From: Dyella nitratireducens
GTDB taxonomy: Bacteria; Pseudomonadota; Gammaproteobacteria; Xanthomonadales; Rhodanobacteraceae
Reading direction: 5' to 3'
Length of the DNA stretch: 64,000 bases
NCBI RefSeq assembly: GCF_014642835.1
Contig: NZ_BMJA01000001.1
Span: 2,266,943 to 2,330,942 of the forward strand
Shown piece after piece: positions 18,374-27,527 of the stretch (within the stretch, counting starts at the first letter, position 1; each line of letters begins with the position of its first letter). The position numbers and the translations under genes are program-made. A model generated the notes under the pieces. The model did not search any database, was not told where the DNA came from, and saw nothing but the letters and a program-made list of their open reading frames with translations.

Positions 18374-19186
18374 CTAAGCCATCGCTCGCTGCCCAAAATA
18401 CCGTGCCGGTGGATGGCCGAAACAGCGGCGGAACATGGCGATGAAAGCGCTGGTGCTCGCATAGCCCAGGCCATCGGCCACCGTGGCGACGGGCAGGCCG
18501 TCAGCCAGTTGTTCCAGGCCCTTGGTGAGCCGCGCCTGCTGGCGCCATTGCGCGAAGCTCAAGGCGGTTTCGGAGCGAAACAAGCGGCTGAGTGTGCGAG
18601 CGGAAAGCCCTGCCCAGGCCGCCCATTCTTCCAGGCTGCGGTTGTCGTGGGGCTGTTCCAGTACCGCGTTAGCGATGCGCAGGAGGCGGCGATCCACCGG
18701 CATGGGCAAATGCAGTGGCTCGAGCGGCGCATCGCCGATCTCCTCGAGCAGCACCGTCATCACCCGCTGCTGGCGTTCATTGAGTTCGTCATTCCAGGTC
18801 CAGGAGCTGGCGCGATGAACCAGCTCGCGCATCAGCGGGTTGACGCCGATCACACACGGCTGTTTGGGCAGGCAGTGGGCGAGGTCGGGATGCAGGAAGA
18901 CGCCCCAACCCGTCAATGGACCGCTGATGCTTACCTTGTGCAGCTCGCCCGGCGGCATCCAGCCGGCGCGATGCGGCGGCAATAACCAGGAGCCGTGCGC
19001 GGTATGCATATGGACCAAGCCGCTTTCTACGCAGAAGAACTGCCCGCGTGCATGGCTGTGCCAGTCGTATTGCTTGGTCTCCTGGGTGTACTCGCTGGCG
19101 GCTTCGCCTTCGTCCCAGTAGGTGATCAAGGCAGGCCCGTCCAGGCGTTCGATCCACTCGTAGAGCTCCTGTTTGGTCCGCTGCAT
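18374..19186 (-). CDS. AraC-family transcriptional regulator
   Basis: A 270-residue regulator with an N-terminal cupin-like sensing domain (WHSHARGQFFCVESGLVH, LLPPHRAGWMPPGELHKV) and a C-terminal double helix-turn-helix (LEEWAAWAGLSARTLSRLF; VATVADGLGYASTSAFIAMF, GHPPARYF). The layout is that of the short AraC proteins that control one neighbouring transporter or enzyme gene. The ATG at 19186 is used; the upstream TTG at 19213 lacks support. It points away from the MarR efflux operon, and its target is unknown. Confidence 0.88.
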   Translation of the reverse strand: MQRTKQELYEWIERLDGPALITYWDEGEAASEYTQETKQYDWHSHARGQFFCVESGLVHMHTAHGSWLLPPHRAGWMPPGELHKVSISGPLTGWGVFLHPDLAHCLPKQPCVIGVNPLMRELVHRASSWTWNDELNERQQRVMTVLLEEIGDAPLEPLHLPMPVDRRLLRIANAVLEQPHDNRSLEEWAAWAGLSARTLSRLFRSETALSFAQWRQQARLTKGLEQLADGLPVATVADGLGYASTSAFIAMFRRCFGHPPARYFGQRAMA

Positions 19187-19445
19187 GGCTGAATCTCGAC
19201 ATTTTTTGACCAAATGACGTTATCAGTTTGTCATTCGCTTTGCCTAAGCTTCTTTCACTGACCGGCCCGTAGCGCCGGCCAACGCGCCGCTGCCGCCGCT
19301 CGCGGCTTTTCCGATGAACTCCCAGGGGGCTGACGATGACTGCGCCAGGCGCGCAGGCCCATGGCTGGGCGCGCCCGGATGTCGGTCACGACATGCCTCG
19401 TTCGTCCGTCTATAGAGCGATCCGCTGCACGAAGAAGGAAAGGTC

Positions 19446-19703
19446 ATGTCCCCGCTTCAATTGGTTTCCCTGAAATCCGAAGTCTCCCGGTCCCCGCTGG
19501 AGACCTTTGTCGCCTGCGCGCACCAGATGCTTGATCCGGCCACGCCCGAAGCCGTACGCCGGGCGATGGAGCCGCGCCTGCTGGCGCAATTGCCGGCCTT
19601 GCGGGCATTGGGCGTGTTCGAGTTGTTCGAGTTGCGGGATCCTGCCTTGAAGGCCTGGCTGGATGACGAACTGGCAGAGCTGGTGGGGCCGGGTCGGCAG
19701 TAA
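19446..19703 (+). CDS. Small hypothetical protein
   Basis: An 85-residue frame with a good GAAGGAAAGG ribosome site directly before the ATG. The sequence is leucine- and alanine-rich and mostly helical by appearance (RAMEPRLLAQLPALRALG, ALKAWLDDELAEL), with no signal peptide or membrane segment. It lies alone between the AraC gene and the MarR operon. I do not recognise a family. Confidence 0.55.
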   Translation: MSPLQLVSLKSEVSRSPLETFVACAHQMLDPATPEAVRRAMEPRLLAQLPALRALGVFELFELRDPALKAWLDDELAELVGPGRQ

Positions 19704-19744
19704 TCTATTTCTGTCAATTTGCCGAAACAAAAGGTGCCCAACAT

Positions 19745-19781
19745 ATATTTGCCTTGACAAATATTCTTGAGGCAATAGAAT
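19745..19781 (+). promoter_or_regulatory. Promoter with MarR-type operator upstream of marR-like gene
   Basis: A perfect inverted repeat ATATTTG-N6-CAAATAT (19745-19764) covers a -35 box TTGACA (19754-19759). After 16 nt comes the -10 box TAGAAT (19776-19781). The MarR start codon is at 19790, so the predicted transcript begins at or within about 2 nt of the ATG (leaderless or nearly so). A 20-bp palindrome overlapping its own promoter is the standard site for autorepression by MarR proteins. Confidence 0.8.
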
Positions 19782-19789
19782 ACGCGTCC

Positions 19790-20254
19790 ATGAACACCGG
19801 ACCGCTCGTTACCCCCACTGCCCAGGAAAGCCTTGGCCTGCTGATCAATCTGGTTCGGGTCGAACTGGTGCGCAGCATCGAGGCGGAAATCGCTGCCAAG
19901 GGCCTGGACCTTCGTTACATCCAGTTCGTCATGCTCAAGCGGCTTTCCATGTTGGGACCGATGACGGCCACCGAACTGGCCCGCTCGGTCGAGTTGGACG
20001 GCGGTGCCATGACGCGCCAGCTCGACCAGTTGGAGGGCAGGGGCTATCTGCGTCGCCGCCCGCACGAACAGGACCGGCGCGCCCTGCGCATTGAGCTGAC
20101 CGAAGCCGGCAATGCGCTGTGGCAGCAGCTGACCGGCTGCAATGACCGGGTACTGGAAGCGGCGCAACAGTCATTGAGCGAGGTGGAGCGGGAACGCTTG
20201 CACGACTACCTGAGCCGCGTACTGCACGCCCTACGCGACAAGAACAAAAACTAG
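19790..20254 (+). CDS. MarR-family transcriptional regulator
   Basis: A 154-residue regulator with the MarR winged helix: LDLRYIQFVMLKRLSMLGPM, TATELARSVELDGGAMTRQLDQLEGRGYLRR, and wing PHEQDRRALRIELTEAGNAL. It is the first gene of an OMF-EmrA-EmrB efflux set on the same strand and has a palindromic operator over its promoter, so it probably represses the pump until a phenolic or similar ligand binds. ATG at 19790 is used because the upstream TTG is part of the -35 box. Confidence 0.9.
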   Translation: MNTGPLVTPTAQESLGLLINLVRVELVRSIEAEIAAKGLDLRYIQFVMLKRLSMLGPMTATELARSVELDGGAMTRQLDQLEGRGYLRRRPHEQDRRALRIELTEAGNALWQQLTGCNDRVLEAAQQSLSEVERERLHDYLSRVLHALRDKNKN

Positions 20255-20406
20255 CAGGCCACGGAAGGCCTGCCGTGCACCGAGCATGCAAGACGCTCGA
20301 TGCGCTTACCGCCATCCGGCACCCGCCGGTTTGGCGAGTCGGGAAAAGCACAGGAAAGCTGACCGATGAACTGCTTCATTTACTTCAAACGTCGAGATTG
20401 AAAGCC

Positions 20407-21846
20407 ATGCGTCTGCAAACTGTTGCGGCTGCTGTCGTACTTACGTTGGCCCTGGCCGGTTGCGCGACCAGCGGTGGCCTGCACCCGAACGGCACGCCGA
20501 CCGATCCTTCATCGCTCAAGGCCGATCGCAGCCTGGCGCACGTGCAAGTGTCCGACGCGGCCTGGCCGAAGGAAGACTGGTGGACCGGCCTGGGTGATCC
20601 CCAACTCAGCGCCCTGATCACCGAAGCCCTGCACGACAACCCCAGCCTGGCTGAAGCCGATGCGCGTGCGCGCCAGGCGCAAGCGGCGGCCGGCGCCGCG
20701 GATGCCGCGCGCAAGCCAACGGTCAACGTCGGCGGCAGCGTCGGCGAGGCGTTCATTCCCAAGTCCGTTCCTGTGTTCGGCACCGGCCACGTCAGTGCAC
20801 TGAAATATGCGGACGCGAGCTTCAAGTGGAACCTGGACTTGTGGGGCGGCCAGCGCGCCGCGTGGGAGGCGGCGCTGGGTCAGCAGCGTGCCACGGAAGT
20901 CGATGCACAGGCCGCACGCATCGAGTTGTCCACCAATGTTGCACGTGCCTATGTGCAACTCGGCTACGCCTACACGCAGCAGGATGTCGCCCAAGCGGAA
21001 CTCAAGCGCGCCAGCGAAGCACGTGACCTGACGCGCCAGCGCGTGGCCGCCGGCATCGACAACCAGATACAGCTGAAGCAAAGCGATTCGGAAGTTGCCA
21101 GCGCGGAAGGGCAGAAGGCGCAGACTGATCGCGCGGTCGACGCAGCACGCACGTCATTGTCGGTGCTGCTCGGCAAGGGTCCCGATCGCGGCCTTGAAAT
21201 CGCCCGTCCGCAATTGCTGCCGGCGGCCGCATTGACCGTGCCGGGTAACTTGTCGGTGGACCTGGTCGGTCATCGTGCCGACCTCGTCGCAGCACGTTGG
21301 CGCGTAGAAGCGTCCAGCAAGGACATCACGTCTGCCAAGACCGAGTTTCTGCCAAACGTCAACATCGGCGCGATGGCAGGCCTGATCAATTTTGGCGGCG
21401 CCAACCTGTTCACGCTGAAAAACCGTTTCTACGAAGTGGCACCCGCGATCAGCTTGCCGATCTTCGACGGCGGTCGCCGCCGCGCCAACTTGAATAGCAA
21501 GGATGCGCAGTACGACCTGGCCGTCGCGCAGTACAACAAGACGTTGGTATCCGCCGTCAACGAAGTAGCCGATGACTACGACGCCGTCGCTTCGTTGCAG
21601 GCACAGGTCGCCGCGCAGCAACGCGCACTGGATGCAGCGAACGATGCATGGACGCTGTCCGAACAACGCTACAAAGCCGGCATCGGCAGCTACCTGGAAG
21701 CGCTCAGCGTGCGCCAGGAACTGCTTGCCGCCGAGCAGCGCATGGCTGCGCTGCACGCGCAGCAATCCGATCTCAACGTGCAACTGATCCAGGCACTCGG
21801 CGGCGGCTTCCGTCCGCAAGCCGATGCCGAACTTTCCTCCAAGTAA
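20407..21846 (+). CDS. NodT-type outer-membrane efflux lipoprotein
   Basis: TolC-like channel of the RND/MFS-associated outer-membrane factor family. The 479-residue product begins with a lipoprotein signal (VVLTLALAGCATS, Cys about 19), followed by two outer-membrane efflux repeats with long coiled-coil helices (LITEALHDNPSLAEADARAR; FKWNLDLWGGQ). Start at 20407 gives the lipobox directly. It precedes the adaptor and permease, so the three form a tripartite pump. ATG-proximal region is preceded by a 150-nt spacer after marR. Confidence 0.9.
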   Translation: MRLQTVAAAVVLTLALAGCATSGGLHPNGTPTDPSSLKADRSLAHVQVSDAAWPKEDWWTGLGDPQLSALITEALHDNPSLAEADARARQAQAAAGAADAARKPTVNVGGSVGEAFIPKSVPVFGTGHVSALKYADASFKWNLDLWGGQRAAWEAALGQQRATEVDAQAARIELSTNVARAYVQLGYAYTQQDVAQAELKRASEARDLTRQRVAAGIDNQIQLKQSDSEVASAEGQKAQTDRAVDAARTSLSVLLGKGPDRGLEIARPQLLPAAALTVPGNLSVDLVGHRADLVAARWRVEASSKDITSAKTEFLPNVNIGAMAGLINFGGANLFTLKNRFYEVAPAISLPIFDGGRRRANLNSKDAQYDLAVAQYNKTLVSAVNEVADDYDAVASLQAQVAAQQRALDAANDAWTLSEQRYKAGIGSYLEALSVRQELLAAEQRMAALHAQQSDLNVQLIQALGGGFRPQADAELSSK

Positions 21847-21869
21847 TTCAACGTTTCTGAGGCACCCCC

Positions 21870-23099
21870 ATGTCCAGTCCGAACCCCCATACCGCTGACA
21901 CGCCCGCCGTGCAGACACCGCCGGCCAACAACCGGCGTGGTCTCCTGCTGCGGCTGCTGCTGGCGGTGATCGTGCTCGCCGCCATCGCATGGACGGCGTG
22001 GTATTTCATCGTAGGTCGCTGGTACGAAAGTACCGACGACGCCTACATCAACGGCAACATCGTGCAGATCACGCCGCGCATCGCCGGTACGGTCATCAGC
22101 ATCACCGCTGATGACGGCGACATGGTGCAGCAGGGCGAAGTACTGGTGAAACTCGACCGCTCCGACGCCGATGTCGAACTGCAACGCGCCTCGGCGAACC
22201 TTGCCAACACCGTGCGCCGCGTGCGTGGTTTGTACAGCACGGTCACCGGCGCACAGGCCCAGGTTGCCGTGGAGAAGGTTGCGTTGCAGAAGGCGCAGGC
22301 CGACTTCAATCGTCGCCGTGATCTCGCCAAGACCGGCGCGATTTCCGCCGAGGAACTGGCGCACGCACGCGATGCGCTCACCTCCGCACAAAGCGCTTTG
22401 GCCACGTCCCAGCAGCAATTGCAGACCAACCAGGTGCTGGTGGACGACACCGTCGTCGCTTCGCATCCCGATGTGAAGGCTGCCGCTGCGCAGTATCGCG
22501 CTGCCTATCTGGATGATGTGCGCACCGTGATGGTGGCGCCGGTCACCGGCTACGTGGCCAAGCGCACCGTGCAGGTCGGTCAACGCGTGCAACCGGGTGC
22601 TGCGCTGATGGCGGTGGTGCCGCTGCACCAGGTGTGGGTGGATGCCAACTTCAAGGAAACGCAGCTCACCCACATGCGCATCGGTCAATCGGTGGAGCTG
22701 ACTTCCGACGTCTACGGCAGTTCGGTGAAATACCAGGCCAAGGTGGAAAGCCTCGGCGTGGGTACAGGCAGTGCGTTCTCGCTGCTGCCCGCGCAGAACG
22801 CCACCGGCAACTGGATCAAGATCGTGCAGCGCATTCCGGTGCGCGTGGTGTTCACCGATCCCTCGCAGCTCGACAAGAATCCGTTGCGCATCGGCATGTC
22901 GATGACCACCGACGTGAACCTGCATGACCAGAACGGTCCGACGCTGGCACAGGCGGCACGTACCGAACCGCGCTTCAGCACGGACGTCTACAAGGACCAG
23001 CTCGCGGATGCGAATGCGCAGATCGAGCGGATCATTCACGAGAACATGGGACAAGCGGTGAATGCCAAGGGTGAAGATCCTATGGCGAAGGCGCACTGA
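21870..23099 (+). CDS. emrA: HlyD/EmrA-family membrane fusion protein
   Basis: Periplasmic adaptor that joins an MFS pump to the outer-membrane channel. The 409-residue protein has a cytoplasmic proline-rich start, one membrane helix (LLRLLLAVIVLAAIAWTAWYF, about 28-48), the lipoyl half-motif STDDAYINGNIVQITPRIAG, a coiled-coil arm, then the second lipoyl half (VMVAPVTGYVAKRTVQVGQRV) and beta-barrel DANFKETQLTHMRIGQ. These are EmrA signatures. Located between the NodT and EmrB-like genes. Confidence 0.9.
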   Translation: MSSPNPHTADTPAVQTPPANNRRGLLLRLLLAVIVLAAIAWTAWYFIVGRWYESTDDAYINGNIVQITPRIAGTVISITADDGDMVQQGEVLVKLDRSDADVELQRASANLANTVRRVRGLYSTVTGAQAQVAVEKVALQKAQADFNRRRDLAKTGAISAEELAHARDALTSAQSALATSQQQLQTNQVLVDDTVVASHPDVKAAAAQYRAAYLDDVRTVMVAPVTGYVAKRTVQVGQRVQPGAALMAVVPLHQVWVDANFKETQLTHMRIGQSVELTSDVYGSSVKYQAKVESLGVGTGSAFSLLPAQNATGNWIKIVQRIPVRVVFTDPSQLDKNPLRIGMSMTTDVNLHDQNGPTLAQAARTEPRFSTDVYKDQLADANAQIERIIHENMGQAVNAKGEDPMAKAH

Positions 23100-23245
23100 T
23101 AGGCAGGAAGGGAACCGGGAACGGGAGACGTGAAACACCATGTCGCCTGTTCCTTCCACTCCCCGGATGCGCGAGCAGCTGAATTCGTCTCGCGACCGCC
23201 TGTTTATTCCCTGTCCCCCGTTCCCCGCGTCATGAGCAGATATCC

Positions 23246-24766
23246 ATGAGCACCCATTTCCGTCCACCCAATCTGGTCCTTGCGACAATCGGTTTGTCGC
23301 TGGCCACGTTCATGCAGGTGCTGGACACCACCATCGCCAACGTGTCGCTGCCGACCATTGCCGGCAATCTCGGCGTGAGTTCGGATGAGAGCACCTGGGT
23401 GATCACGTCATTCGCGGTGAGCAACGCGATTGCCCTGCCGCTCACGGGTTTTCTCACTCGCCGCTTCGGCGAAGTGAAGCTGTTCGTATGGGCCACGCTG
23501 GCGTTCTCCGTCGCATCACTTCTATGCGGCATCGCGCAGAGCATGGGCATGCTGATCGTGTTCCGTACCCTGCAAGGTGCGGTGGCCGGGCCGATGTATC
23601 CGGTAACGCAGGCTTTGTTGATCGGCATCTATCCACCCAACAAGCGACCGATGGCACTCGCATTGTTGGCGATGGTGACGGTGGTGGCGCCGATCGCCGG
23701 CCCGATTCTCGGCGGCTGGATTACCGACAACTACTCCTGGCCGTGGATTTTCTTCATCAACGTGCCGATCGGCATCTTTGCCAGCTTCGTGGTGGCCAAC
23801 CAGATGCGCCTGCGCGAAGTGGTGACCTCGCGGCCGAAGATCGACTACGTGGGCCTGATCACGTTGGTGATTGGCATCGGTGCGCTGCAGGTCGTGCTGG
23901 ACAAAGGCAACGACGAAGATTGGTTCAATTCCAACTTCATCATCATTACCTCGATTATTTCGGCGATAGCGCTCGCGGTGTTCCTGATCTGGGAGCTGAC
24001 CGACAAGGAACCGATCGTCGATCTCAAGTTGTTCCGCCACCGCAACTTCCGCATGGGCACCATTTCGCTGGTGCTGGCGTATGCGGCGTTCTTCGCCATC
24101 AACCTGCTGGTGCCGCAGTGGCTGCAGATCAACCTCGGTTACACCGCCACGTGGGCTGGCTTTGCTGCTGCGCCGTTGGGCATCCTGCCGGTGATCCTTA
24201 CGCCCTTCGTGGGTCGCTACGCCGCGCGTTTTGACTTGCGCATGCTTACCGCAGCCTCGTTCGTCGTGATGGGTGCGACATGTCTCATACGTTCGGGCTT
24301 CTATATCGGCGTGGATTTCTATCACATCGCCAGCGTGCAGTTACTGCAGGGTCTGGGCGTGGCGCTGTTCTTCATGCCCGTCACCACTATCCTGCTATCG
24401 GATCTCCAGCCGCACGAAATCGCCTCGGGCGGCGGCGTGGCCACCTTTCTGCGCACGGTAGGTGCCAGCTTTGCCGCTTCGCTGACCAGCTTCATGTGGG
24501 AACGTCGCGCGGTGCTGCACCACTCGCAACTCGCCGAGCAGATCACGCCATACAACCCGACGGCGCAGCAGGCGATCAACCAGAGCAGTGATACGCAGAC
24601 CACGTTGGCCATGTTGAATGACACGATCAGCTTGCAAGGGCTGCAGATTTCCTTCAACGAAATCTTCTACGTGCTGGGCTGGATCTTTCTCTCGCTGATC
24701 GTGGTGATCTGGATGGCCAAGCCGCCGTTCACGGCGAAGGCCGGGGCAGGGGCGGGCGGGCATTGA
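23246..24766 (+). CDS. emrB: DHA2-family drug:H+ antiporter (EmrB/QacA type)
   Basis: Inner-membrane major facilitator pump with 14 predicted helices in 506 residues. It has the DHA2 motif D1 region LDTTIANVSLPTIAGNLG, motif A GFLTRRFGEVKLF, and motif C-like GPILGGWITDNYSWPWIFF plus NVPIG. With the EmrA-like adaptor and NodT channel it should export drugs or toxic organics across both membranes. A 146-nt spacer separates it from emrA. A strong terminator follows at 24794. Confidence 0.92.
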   Translation: MSTHFRPPNLVLATIGLSLATFMQVLDTTIANVSLPTIAGNLGVSSDESTWVITSFAVSNAIALPLTGFLTRRFGEVKLFVWATLAFSVASLLCGIAQSMGMLIVFRTLQGAVAGPMYPVTQALLIGIYPPNKRPMALALLAMVTVVAPIAGPILGGWITDNYSWPWIFFINVPIGIFASFVVANQMRLREVVTSRPKIDYVGLITLVIGIGALQVVLDKGNDEDWFNSNFIIITSIISAIALAVFLIWELTDKEPIVDLKLFRHRNFRMGTISLVLAYAAFFAINLLVPQWLQINLGYTATWAGFAAAPLGILPVILTPFVGRYAARFDLRMLTAASFVVMGATCLIRSGFYIGVDFYHIASVQLLQGLGVALFFMPVTTILLSDLQPHEIASGGGVATFLRTVGASFAASLTSFMWERRAVLHHSQLAEQITPYNPTAQQAINQSSDTQTTLAMLNDTISLQGLQISFNEIFYVLGWIFLSLIVVIWMAKPPFTAKAGAGAGGH

Positions 24767-24793
24767 TGTCTCATCCCAGCTGATTGTGAAACC

Positions 24794-24826
24794 AACAATG
24801 GCCCCAATTCGGGGCCGTTGTTTTTG
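24794..24826 (+). terminator. Rho-independent terminator of the efflux operon
   Basis: Stem AACAA(t)GGCCCC / GGGGCC(g)TTGT with an AATT-type loop, followed by TTTTT, 28 nt after the emrB-like stop. Confidence 0.85.
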
Positions 24827-25010
24827 TGCTTTCTTTAAAGGGACAGCGGCGAAGACAATTAAACGACGTCGAGTCAAGCGAACAGTGTTGCGGAGGTCGA
24901 AAAAAGGAATGCCTCAGCTTCTGTTCTCCATTTTTCGAAGCATCGCAATGACAAAGCCATGCGCTTGCTTCGTCGGCAAGAACGCGACAGACCGTACTGC
25001 CGTCTGCGTA

Positions 25011-25310
25011 TTAATCGTTATCAGCAGCTTCCGAGGAATTTTCCAGAACCTTGCCCGTTTTCGCGTCCACACCCACTTCATGGGTGACTTTGCCTTGCGT
25101 AATGTCGAAGGAATAGCGAAGGCCGCTGCCGCCTTTCTCTTGCTCCAGTTCTTCCTTGACGATGCGGCCCGGAAACGCCTTGAGTGCAATGGCGCGCGCC
25201 TCGGGCATCTGAATACGAGCCTGTGCGCCGAGGTCCGTCGGCGTTGCGGTGCTAAAAGCCGGCAGACCGGACACACAGACCGCGACGATCATGCTGATGA
25301 TTTGCTTCAT
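25011..25310 (-). CDS. PepSY-domain periplasmic protein
   Basis: A 99-residue secreted protein: signal peptide KQIISMIVAVCVSGLPAFSTA, then a PepSY domain with MPEARAIALKAFPGRIVKEELE and RYSFDITQGKVTHEVGVDAKTGKVLE. PepSY domains are thought to act as inhibitors or sensors of extracytoplasmic proteins. TTGGAGGTAGG sits just before the ATG. It is the last gene downstream of TonB receptor, response regulator and histidine kinase on this strand, 102 nt after the kinase, and may modulate that sensor. Confidence 0.85.
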   Translation of the reverse strand: MKQIISMIVAVCVSGLPAFSTATPTDLGAQARIQMPEARAIALKAFPGRIVKEELEQEKGGSGLRYSFDITQGKVTHEVGVDAKTGKVLENSSEAADND

Positions 25311-25412
25311 ACCTACCTCCAAGAAGGGTTTGCAAAGGTTCATTCGTGGGTTTACGTCAAAGCATCCGAATCGCTCTTGGCCGGAGGATTTATCCGTTGC
25401 TGCGACATGCGC

Positions 25413-26783
25413 CTACATATCCGGCTGTTCCACAAAATCCAGTTGCACTCGCAAGCCCGGCTCGGCGTCACCAAGCTTCAGCACGATGTTGTGAAGATCG
25501 GCGACCGCGGCAACCAAAGCCAAGCCAAGCCCAGTGCCAGGCGTGCTCCGGGCCGCGTCCAACCGAACGAATCGCTTCAGCACCCGGGCTCGTTCCGCCG
25601 CTGGAATGCCCGGACCGGTATCTTCGATGACGACCTGGCAGCCTTGGGGCTTCGCATGCAGCTTCAACGCCACCGACGCGCCGGGCGGCGTGTGATGCAA
25701 GGCGTTTTCGAGCAGGTTCGCGAACATTTGCGTAAGCAACAGGGCATCGCCATGAACACGCACGCCGGAAGCGATCTCGACGATGAAGCGGCGCCCTTCG
25801 CCTTCCAGCAGCGGTTGGTAGTCATCGACCAGTGCCTCCAGCAGGCGCGAGAGATGGACTTGAGAGAAACCGGCACGGCGCTGGCGGGCCTCAATCCGCG
25901 CGATGCGCAGCAACGCCGCAAAGGTCTCCAGCACGCTATCGACATCCGCCAGGGCACGCTCGCACGCCTTGCCATAGCTCTCCACGCTGGTGGCTTCATC
26001 CATCGCAGCCTCCAGTCGCTGGCGCATATGCGTCAGCGGTGTGCGCAGATCGTGCGCAATGTCATTTGAAACCTGGCGCAATCCTTCCACCAGCATCTGG
26101 ATGCGTTCCAGCATGCCGTTCAAAGCGAATGCAAGACGGTCGAATTCATCGTTTCGCCCCGTCACCGCAACCCGCGCATCGAGATCACCCGCAACGATGC
26201 GCGACGCTGCACCGGCAATGGCCTCGACGCGCCGCAGGTAGCCACCAGCCGTCACCATCCCACCGGCAAGCGCCAGCACGACGGCAGCCAGGCCGGCCCA
26301 GCTGAAAACCTGCTTCAACAGACTGTCCAGCGCTTCGACACTTTCAAGATCACGCCCGACCACCATCATGCTTCCGTCATCCAGCGCGTTTGCAAAGACC
26401 AGAATGCGCTGTGTGTCGCCCGTGCCGGCCTTGTGTTGTTCGATCACGCTCCATCCAGCACGCGGTTGCTTGAGCAGATCGCCGACCATCAGGGCGCCGT
26501 GGCGATCGAACACGCTGTAGTCGAAGGGATTTCGAGGTACCTGTGACAATGCGCGTTGTACGGCGGCTGCACGATGATCCGCCGGCACGGACGCCATCTC
26601 GCCGGCTTCGTCGGCAATCGCCTGGCGTAATTGATTTTCAATGTAGTGCCGCGCTGCGAGCCACGACACCAGAAAAAGCATCAGCGCGATCAATGCGAAC
26701 AACAGCGCCTGCAGCATGGCCAGGCGAAACGCCGCACTTCGCAGCAAACCCCCTCTTGCTGTCATGCCAGGACGCAACCGCAT
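25413..26783 (-). CDS. Sensor histidine kinase
   Basis: A 456-residue membrane kinase. It has two transmembrane segments (about 17-40 and 160-182) around a periplasmic sensing domain of about 120 residues, a HAMP linker, HisKA with the phospho-acceptor His in NDIAHDLRTPLTHMRQRLE (about 255), and HATPase boxes NLLENALHHTPPG, DTGPGIP and GTGLGLALV. ATG at 26783 shares one base with the response-regulator stop (TGATG), giving tight coupling. It closely resembles the kinase at 41519-42868, so the two are paralogues. Confidence 0.9.
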   Translation of the reverse strand: MRLRPGMTARGGLLRSAAFRLAMLQALLFALIALMLFLVSWLAARHYIENQLRQAIADEAGEMASVPADHRAAAVQRALSQVPRNPFDYSVFDRHGALMVGDLLKQPRAGWSVIEQHKAGTGDTQRILVFANALDDGSMMVVGRDLESVEALDSLLKQVFSWAGLAAVVLALAGGMVTAGGYLRRVEAIAGAASRIVAGDLDARVAVTGRNDEFDRLAFALNGMLERIQMLVEGLRQVSNDIAHDLRTPLTHMRQRLEAAMDEATSVESYGKACERALADVDSVLETFAALLRIARIEARQRRAGFSQVHLSRLLEALVDDYQPLLEGEGRRFIVEIASGVRVHGDALLLTQMFANLLENALHHTPPGASVALKLHAKPQGCQVVIEDTGPGIPAAERARVLKRFVRLDAARSTPGTGLGLALVAAVADLHNIVLKLGDAEPGLRVQLDFVEQPDM

Positions 26784-27466
26784 CAGTCGCGCTTCGCCGA
26801 CAGCATGTAACCCTCGCCGCGTATCGTGCGAAGCATCCGCGGTCCCAGGAAATCCCTCTCGATCTTGCCGCGCAGCCGGCACACATGGGTATCGACCAGG
26901 TTCGTATGCGGTGACGATTGATAACCCCAAACATGTTCGAGCAGCATGGCCCGTGTGACCACTTCATCCGCATGCAGCGCGAGGAATTTCAGCAGATCCC
27001 ACTCACGCGGATGCAGGTGGATTTGCCGTTCGCCGCGATGTACGCGCTGGAGAATGAGGTCAAGCTCCATATCGCCGATGCGCAGGCACGTAAGGGTATG
27101 GGTATGGGCGCCACGGCGCGAGATGGCGTTCAGCCGTGCAATCAGCTCGTTCAAAGCAAATGGTTTGCCAAGATAGTCGTCCGCGCCGGCCTCCATGCCT
27201 TCGATGCGCGCATCGACATCGCCAAGCGCGGTCAGCATGAGCACTTTGGCATGCGTGCCACAGCTGCGAAGATTTCTCAGCACGCTCATGCCGTCCCGCG
27301 CCGGAAGCATACGGTCCAGCACGATCACATCGTAATCGTGCTGCGTGGCGCGCAGCAGTCCATCGTTGCCGTCACCGCTTTCGTCGACTGAATGTCCTCT
27401 CGCTTGCAGGCCGGCCGATACGTACGACCGGGTATCTGCATCATCTTCGACCAAGAGTATTTTCAT
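26783..27466 (-). CDS. OmpR/PhoB-family response regulator
   Basis: A 227-residue regulator: receiver with acidic pair VEDD (10-11 region), phospho-acceptor Asp in VIVLDRMLPARDG (about 51), Thr in LMLTALGD and Lys in YLGKPFAL, then a winged-helix Trans_reg_C domain with LHPREWDLLKFLALHADEVVTR and VDTHVCRLRGKIE. Partner of the kinase immediately downstream. It starts 61 nt after the TonB-receptor stop, so it may control or be co-transcribed with that receptor. Confidence 0.9.
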   Translation of the reverse strand: MKILLVEDDADTRSYVSAGLQARGHSVDESGDGNDGLLRATQHDYDVIVLDRMLPARDGMSVLRNLRSCGTHAKVLMLTALGDVDARIEGMEAGADDYLGKPFALNELIARLNAISRRGAHTHTLTCLRIGDMELDLILQRVHRGERQIHLHPREWDLLKFLALHADEVVTRAMLLEHVWGYQSSPHTNLVDTHVCRLRGKIERDFLGPRMLRTIRGEGYMLSAKRD

Positions 27467-27527
27467 GACAGCTCGTTCGCGACCACCAGTAATCGAGGCA
27501 GGATACGATTGCTTTATTTGTGCTTGC

